A stretch of DNA of 64,000 nucleotides, taken from assembly GCF_001586255.1 (NCBI RefSeq), contig NZ_CP014544.1:475001-539000 (forward strand), read 5' to 3'. How positions within the stretch are numbered: the first letter of the stretch is position 1; every line of letters begins with the position of its first letter. The notes beneath the pieces are model-generated. The model saw only the letters and a list, made by a program, of their open reading frames with translations, was not told the DNA's origin and did no database searches. The stretch is from Zhongshania aliphaticivorans (GTDB taxonomy: Bacteria; Pseudomonadota; Gammaproteobacteria; Pseudomonadales; Spongiibacteraceae). A program made the translations under genes and the position numbers. Positions 59,753 through 64,000 of the stretch are shown here, piece by piece.

Positions 59753-60663
59753 TGGCGGCATTGCAGGTGTGGGTGCTTACCGACGGCAGGCTTGGTCATC
59801 TCAATCAGCTCAAGGGTTTAGTGGCACGCTTGCAAGCGAAGGCGGCGCTTGCTGTGTCTTGGCTGAATATCGCAGAGCAGGGATTCTCCTACACTAGTCG
59901 CACTGGTTTGCAGGCGCAGTTTGGCTGCAAGCAATCGCCAGACTGGATCATTGGCGCAGGCAGCCGCACGCACCTGCCTCTGTTATGGCTTAAATGGTTT
60001 GTTGGTGGTAAAACGCTGGTGTTAATGCGACCGAGCTGGCCGCTATTTTTGTTTGACGCAGTTTGCATGCCTCGTCACGACGCGCCGCCAAAGCGCCAAA
60101 ATGTACTGGCAACAGAGGGAGTGATGAATCACATTGTGCCGGTTACCGAGGGGCGAAATTCTGCCCAGGGTTTGATCTTGCTCGGCGGTATTAATAAGCA
60201 TTTTGCTTGGGATAACGACGCTGTTTTGGCGCAAGTGCAGCAAATTGCTGCTGCGTCGCCGGGGGTGGCGTGGCTGGTGTCTGATTCGCCGCGCACTCCT
60301 GCCGATTTGTTGGCGAAAGTGGCGGAACTCGATGTGGCAAATATTGAGACCATTCCCTATCAGCAAACCGCGGCCGGTTGGCTGCAGGCTAATTTGGCGG
60401 CGGTAGGTCAGGCGTGGGTGAGCTGTGACAGCGTATCCATGGTCTACGAAAGCATTAGTTCTGGCGCGCCTACAGGCTTGCTGAGCCTGCCGCCGCTGCG
60501 GGAGTCTCGTGTCACTAAGAGTATGGGGCAGGTCTTGGCTGCCCGCTTGGCCTCGGATTTTGAAACTGCAAATTTACATCAAGTCTTGCCAGAAGCGGCC
60601 TACCCGTTATGGGAGGCTGACCGCGCGGCGGATTGGTTATTGACATTACACGGGAGCGTTTGA
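59752..60663 (+). CDS. ELM1 (mitochondrial fission) family protein
   Basis: A 303-residue member of the family named after plant ELM1 and common in Proteobacteria. Conserved segments include WVLTDGRLGHLNQLKGL at the start, IIGAGSRTHLPLLWLK, GGINKHFAWD and SCDSVSMVYESISSGAPTGLLSLP. The fold is expected to be glycosyltransferase-like (GT-B), and bacterial members often sit in LPS core loci. Its function in this cluster is inferred from neighbours only. ATG overlaps the lpxL stop. Confidence 0.8.
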   Translation: MAALQVWVLTDGRLGHLNQLKGLVARLQAKAALAVSWLNIAEQGFSYTSRTGLQAQFGCKQSPDWIIGAGSRTHLPLLWLKWFVGGKTLVLMRPSWPLFLFDAVCMPRHDAPPKRQNVLATEGVMNHIVPVTEGRNSAQGLILLGGINKHFAWDNDAVLAQVQQIAAASPGVAWLVSDSPRTPADLLAKVAELDVANIETIPYQQTAAGWLQANLAAVGQAWVSCDSVSMVYESISSGAPTGLLSLPPLRESRVTKSMGQVLAARLASDFETANLHQVLPEAAYPLWEADRAADWLLTLHGSV

Positions 60664-60667
60664 GCGC

Positions 60668-61789
60668 ATGGCTGATCAAAGTCCGCCCTTAAAAATTGTG
60701 CAAGTTTTGCCGGCGCTAAACTCCGGTGGCGTAGAGCGCGGCACCGTGGAGTTGGCCAGAGAGCTGGTGCGCGGGGGCCATCAGTCGGTGGTGATATCTG
60801 CGGGAGGGCGAATGGTTGAAGGGCTGGTTGCCGAAGGTAGCGAGCATATAACAATGCCCGTGCATCGCAAGTCACTCATGTCGTTATTGCAGGTGCGGCC
60901 AATGCGTCGCTTATTAGCCGAGCTGCAAGCCGATATTGTGCATGTCCGTTCGCGCGCCCCAGCGTGGATTGTGTGGCTCGCTTGGCGGCGTATGAACCCC
61001 GCTACCCGACCGAAGTTGGTCAGTACTTTTCATGGTATGTACTCGGTTAACTTCTATAGTGCAGTGATGGCCCGCGCCGAGCATATGATTGCTATTTCTG
61101 ATTGCGTTAAAAAATACATGCGCAGCAATTACCATGTGCCAGAGGAAAGAATCACCTTGATACCGCGAGGGCTGGACCCGGCCGCGTTTAATCGCGACGC
61201 TTGCAGTGCGCAGTGGAGAGCGGAGTTGTATGCGGCTTATCCTGAGCTGCAAGGTAAACATATTGTTCTGATGCCGGGGCGGCTGAGCCGCTGGAAAGGC
61301 CAAGAGGCTTTTTTAGATATGATGGCGCGTCTGGTGAGTCTGCGGCAGGACTGTCACGGCGTGGTGGTGGGTGATGCCGAGCCGGGTAAGCAGCATTACT
61401 TTGAAGAGTTGTTGGCTAAGCGCGACGAGTTAGGCTTAAGCGATAAGGTCACTTTTGTTGGGCACCGCAGCGATATTCCGGCATTTTACGCACTGGCAGC
61501 GGTGACTTGCCATATGTCTAATAAAGAAGAACCCTTTGGACGAACCGTACCGGAGTCTTTGGCTACCGGTACGCCGGTGGTGGCCTTTGATCGCGGTGGC
61601 GCAAGTGAATCTTTAAATGCGGGCTTTCCTCAGGGTTTGGTGCCGGCAGATGATATTGTGGCCTTTGCGGTTCGGGTTGACGATTTAATCGACGCCGATG
61701 CGGAAATTAAGCTGCCAGAAAGTTATTATTTGAGTAGTCAGTTGGCCAGTACCCTTGGTGTGTATCGGCGTTTAATAGCGCAGCGTTAA
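60668..61789 (+). CDS. glycosyltransferase family 4 protein
   Basis: A 373-residue GT-B glycosyltransferase. N-terminal acceptor domain begins KIVQVLPALNSGGVERGTVELARELV; the donor site has MPGRLSRWKGQEAFLDMMARL and the EX7E region EEPFGRTVPESLATGTPVVAFDRGG. No signal peptide, so cytoplasmic or membrane-associated. Probably adds a sugar to LPS core or a related surface glycan. 4 bp after the ELM1 gene. Confidence 0.88.
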   Translation: MADQSPPLKIVQVLPALNSGGVERGTVELARELVRGGHQSVVISAGGRMVEGLVAEGSEHITMPVHRKSLMSLLQVRPMRRLLAELQADIVHVRSRAPAWIVWLAWRRMNPATRPKLVSTFHGMYSVNFYSAVMARAEHMIAISDCVKKYMRSNYHVPEERITLIPRGLDPAAFNRDACSAQWRAELYAAYPELQGKHIVLMPGRLSRWKGQEAFLDMMARLVSLRQDCHGVVVGDAEPGKQHYFEELLAKRDELGLSDKVTFVGHRSDIPAFYALAAVTCHMSNKEEPFGRTVPESLATGTPVVAFDRGGASESLNAGFPQGLVPADDIVAFAVRVDDLIDADAEIKLPESYYLSSQLASTLGVYRRLIAQR

Positions 61790-61803
61790 GACGAGGTTTG
61801 AGA

Positions 61804-62847
61804 ATGAAAGTGCTTCACGTGGATTACGAGCGCCTGCGCAGCTATGGCGCTAACCGGATTAGCTGGGCCGAGAAGATGAAATACGGCTTAATCCGCAATA
61901 ATCACTATGTGCGCAGTTTTTCCGATCGCGATGTCGCGGCGTTTGAGTCGCCTCTAGGTATTCGCGAGCTGGGCAAAAAGGCTGCTAATAGGCGGTTTCT
62001 TGAGGTTGTAGAACACAATGATCCCGACCTTATTATTATTGGGCACAGCGATATTATCACTGTAGACAGTCTTAAATTGGTGCGCCAGCGTCGCCCCGAG
62101 TGCGTATTGATTCACTGCAATTGCGATCCCTTATTTGTGCCCAATAACAGCAAGCGCATTGCTGCTTTTGCGGGGGTGGTGGACGCGGTATTTGTCACTA
62201 CTGGCCTGCGTGATTTGCGACGTTACGCTGGCTTGGGTGCACGGCTTTACTATATTCCCAATCCGGTAGAGCCCACGGTTGAAGTTTTAGATAACTCCGT
62301 TAAAACCGATTTGCCCATCGATCTGTTGTTTTGCAGTAATGCCACAAAATTCACTAAGCGTTTGGAAATGGTTAAAGCTATTAAAGACGCTGTAGACGGT
62401 GAAATGAATTTTAAAACCTACGGTAGTTTTGGTGAGGCTCCAGTGTGGGGGCGGGATTACGATCTTGCTTTGTCAAAGACAAAAATGGCGCTTAATTTAA
62501 ACCGCCAGGAAGGCGATCACTGGTATACCTCAGACCGTATGTCTCAGCTTGGTGGTAACGGGGTGCTGCAATTCGCTCACAGCAGCGGCAATTTTTCGGA
62601 ATACGTGCCGCCGGAAACCTTGGTGTATTTTGATGACCAAGAAGATTTAATTGCTAAGATTCGGGAATTTCATCACGACGATGCTAAGCGCCAAGATTGG
62701 GCCGCGCGGGCGCGCACTTTTTTCCAGCAGGAATTAAATTCGACCTTGTACTCACGCTATATTGTTGAGGCAACGATGGTTCAGCCCTTTAGTCACGACT
62801 ATGTTTGGGCGCGGAACATCAACCCCGACGGTAGCGACAAGGCATGA
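61804..62847 (+). CDS. CgeB-like glycosyltransferase
   Basis: 347 residues from ATG 61804, which has GAGG seven bases upstream (an earlier TTG is unsupported). The N-terminal half has VEHNDPDLIIIGHSDIIT and the C-terminal half LDLLFCSN-type and MALNLNRQEGDHWYTSDRMSQLGGNGVLQFAHSSGN, resembling the group 1, CgeB/YkvP-like glycosyltransferase domain. Acceptor and sugar are unknown. Its stop overlaps the next gene by four bases, so the two are coupled. Confidence 0.75.
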   Translation: MKVLHVDYERLRSYGANRISWAEKMKYGLIRNNHYVRSFSDRDVAAFESPLGIRELGKKAANRRFLEVVEHNDPDLIIIGHSDIITVDSLKLVRQRRPECVLIHCNCDPLFVPNNSKRIAAFAGVVDAVFVTTGLRDLRRYAGLGARLYYIPNPVEPTVEVLDNSVKTDLPIDLLFCSNATKFTKRLEMVKAIKDAVDGEMNFKTYGSFGEAPVWGRDYDLALSKTKMALNLNRQEGDHWYTSDRMSQLGGNGVLQFAHSSGNFSEYVPPETLVYFDDQEDLIAKIREFHHDDAKRQDWAARARTFFQQELNSTLYSRYIVEATMVQPFSHDYVWARNINPDGSDKA

Positions 62848-63539
62848 TTGCACTCAAGGCCTTAAAGCCGTTTGCCGCGGGTGGTAATCGCTGGTGCTAT
62901 GTTGATCCGAGTGATTCCGCGCGGTGTATTAAAGTGCGACGCCCCGATTTTAGTATCGCGGAGCGGCGCCGTAGTAAGGGCTTCCCGAAAAACTTAAAGC
63001 CCCTGTCGAGCTTCGACGATAATCTCGATGAATTCAAGGTTATGGCGAGCCTCGAGCGCCACTATGATGACAAGATTTTTGCGCATATCAGTCGCTGCTT
63101 TGGTTTTGTTGACACCGATATGGGCAGGGGGCTGTGTTCGGAGTTGATTCGTGACAGCGGCGGAGAGGTCTCGCTATCGCTAAAGCAGTACCTTTGGGAA
63201 AATGACTATGATGATGATTGTCGCAATGCGGTGAATGCCTTGTGTGAGCATTGGTTGGCATACCGCGTGCCTTCGCGGGATTTGATTTTGCACAATGTTG
63301 TGGTGCAGCGTGATGTTAGCGTGCCTGATGCGCCACAAATACAGCGTTTAGTGGTGATTGACGGCGTTGGTAGTGCCGGTGTCATTCCAGGCCATGCAAT
63401 GCCTGGGTTTATGCAAATAAAGAAAGCTCAGCGCAAAGTGGCCAATATCCACCAGCGTATTGACGACCTGCTCAGCGATAAAGCCCAGGGCAAAGGCCCA
63501 GGAATGCATGGCTTTTTATTTCATAGCGGGCAAGAGTAG
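62844..63539 (+). CDS. YrbL-like protein, kinase-fold signature
   Basis: 231 residues similar to the YrbL family (E. coli gene under PhoP control). I see kinase-like landmarks: a glycine-rich FAAGGNRWCYV at 10-20, a lysine K30 in CIKV, an acidic helix near DEFKVM (62-67), a catalytic-loop-like SRDLILHN with D146 and N151, and an IDG at 172-174. This fits the small-molecule or LPS kinase superfamily. Phosphorylating an LPS sugar is inference from the cluster. Start ATG overlaps the previous gene. Confidence 0.75.
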   Translation: MIALKALKPFAAGGNRWCYVDPSDSARCIKVRRPDFSIAERRRSKGFPKNLKPLSSFDDNLDEFKVMASLERHYDDKIFAHISRCFGFVDTDMGRGLCSELIRDSGGEVSLSLKQYLWENDYDDDCRNAVNALCEHWLAYRVPSRDLILHNVVVQRDVSVPDAPQIQRLVVIDGVGSAGVIPGHAMPGFMQIKKAQRKVANIHQRIDDLLSDKAQGKGPGMHGFLFHSGQE

Positions 63540-63554
63540 CTGATGTGGTTAGGT

Positions 63555-64000
63555 TTAGTTTGCTACCCGTTGCTCGGCTACGTATCCCAGTAATTTTTTT
63601 GCTATCTGGGGCCACTGTAATTCAGTTTGCGCACGCTGCAACGCTCTTTGTCCCATGCTTGCCAAGGCTTGCTGGTCGCCAAGCATTTTGTTGATGTTCA
63701 GATAAATATCGTCCTCGCTGTCGCCATCACACAGTAATCCGGTTTGACCGTCGATCACGGCGTCGCCAGCACCGCCGACACGTCCGGCCAAGCTGGGTAG
63801 GCCGAGCATGGCGGCTTCTATATAGACAATTCCAAAACCTTCAACCGAATCGCCAACCGCGCGGCAGGGCATGGCAAAAACATCGGCTTTTTGTAGTAGC
63901 GCTGATCGCTCGCCGTCGCTCACTCTTCCGCAGAATTTAACGTTAGCACCGAGGCCGAGTTCTTTAACGCGGGCAACGAGACTATCTTGCAGGGGGCCGC
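63555..64000 (-). CDS. glycosyltransferase family 4 protein, partial
   Basis: Reading frame on the minus strand that runs off the window edge, so its N terminus is missing; the translated end reads GPLQDSLVARVKELG near the edge and continues through SALLQKADVFAMP to the stop at 63555-63557. The EX7E donor region VEGFGIVYIEAAMLGLP and GAGDAVIDGQTGLL identify a GT4 enzyme. It converges on the preceding five-gene operon with a 15-bp gap. Confidence 0.85.
   Translation of the reverse strand, partial: GPLQDSLVARVKELGLGANVKFCGRVSDGERSALLQKADVFAMPCRAVGDSVEGFGIVYIEAAMLGLPSLAGRVGGAGDAVIDGQTGLLCDGDSEDDIYLNINKMLGDQQALASMGQRALQRAQTELQWPQIAKKLLGYVAEQRVAN

Overview
The window is a housekeeping chromosomal segment of a gammaproteobacterium. 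Gene content and order (birA-coaX-SPOR protein-tRNA cluster-tufB-secE-nusG-rplKAJL-rpoBC-rpsLG-fusA-tufA-S10/spc/alpha ribosomal clusters-uvrA-MFS-ssb) match the Pseudomonas/Cellvibrionales arrangement. The 407-residue EF-Tu, GC near 50 percent and fabA/fabB unsaturated fatty acid genes fit a marine Cellvibrionales-type bacterium, perhaps Spongiibacteraceae. That placement is inference from memory of these families; no phylogeny was run.

Layout. 1-3720: 3' part of an rRNA operon (16S-23S spacer with tRNA-Ala, 23S, 5S, terminator). 3721-4487: gene-free stretch with hairpins and a short dispersed repeat. 4488-6900: birA, coaX and a SPOR-domain gene. 6936-7405: Thr-Tyr-Gly-Thr tRNAs leading into tufB, then tRNA-Trp, secE and nusG. 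9948-20887: L11, L1, L10, L7/L12 and the RNA polymerase beta and beta-prime subunits. 21025-25376: str operon with the second tuf copy. 25610-39462: S10, spc and alpha operons, ending with rpoA and rplQ. 39564-44549: uvrA (minus), an MFS exporter and ssb. 44779-47362: a degenerate RmlD-like protein with moaB and moeA. 47435-49230: fabB and fabA (minus). 49458-53371: galU, phosphomannomutase and, convergent, pgi. 53494-57766: ispB (minus) divergent from rplU-rpmA-obgE-proB. 57942-58708: rpsT and dgkA (minus). 58856-64000: an envelope cluster of a LpxL-like acyltransferase, an ELM1-like protein, glycosyltransferases and a YrbL-like kinase-fold protein, running off the window.

How the genes work together. 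About 50 kb is the core transcription/translation machinery: rRNA, tRNAs, elongation factors, RNA polymerase subunits, ribosomal proteins and the Sec channel. Its leaders look like autogenous control sites, the clearest being the L10 leader before rplJ. The final third supplies envelope precursors (UDP-glucose, mannose-1-phosphate, octaprenyl diphosphate, lipid A acylation, LPS-core-type sugars).

No mobile element, CRISPR array, phage or defence system is visible. The most unusual items are modest: a three-copy GACGGGAGA intergenic repeat placed beside terminators, a catalytically degenerate RmlD-like protein beside moaB/moeA, and a kinase-fold protein inside the LPS-type cluster. Several start codons were reassigned from family length and Shine-Dalgarno position (coaX, secE, rpsJ, rplV, uvrA, fabB, galU, pgi, ispB, obgE).
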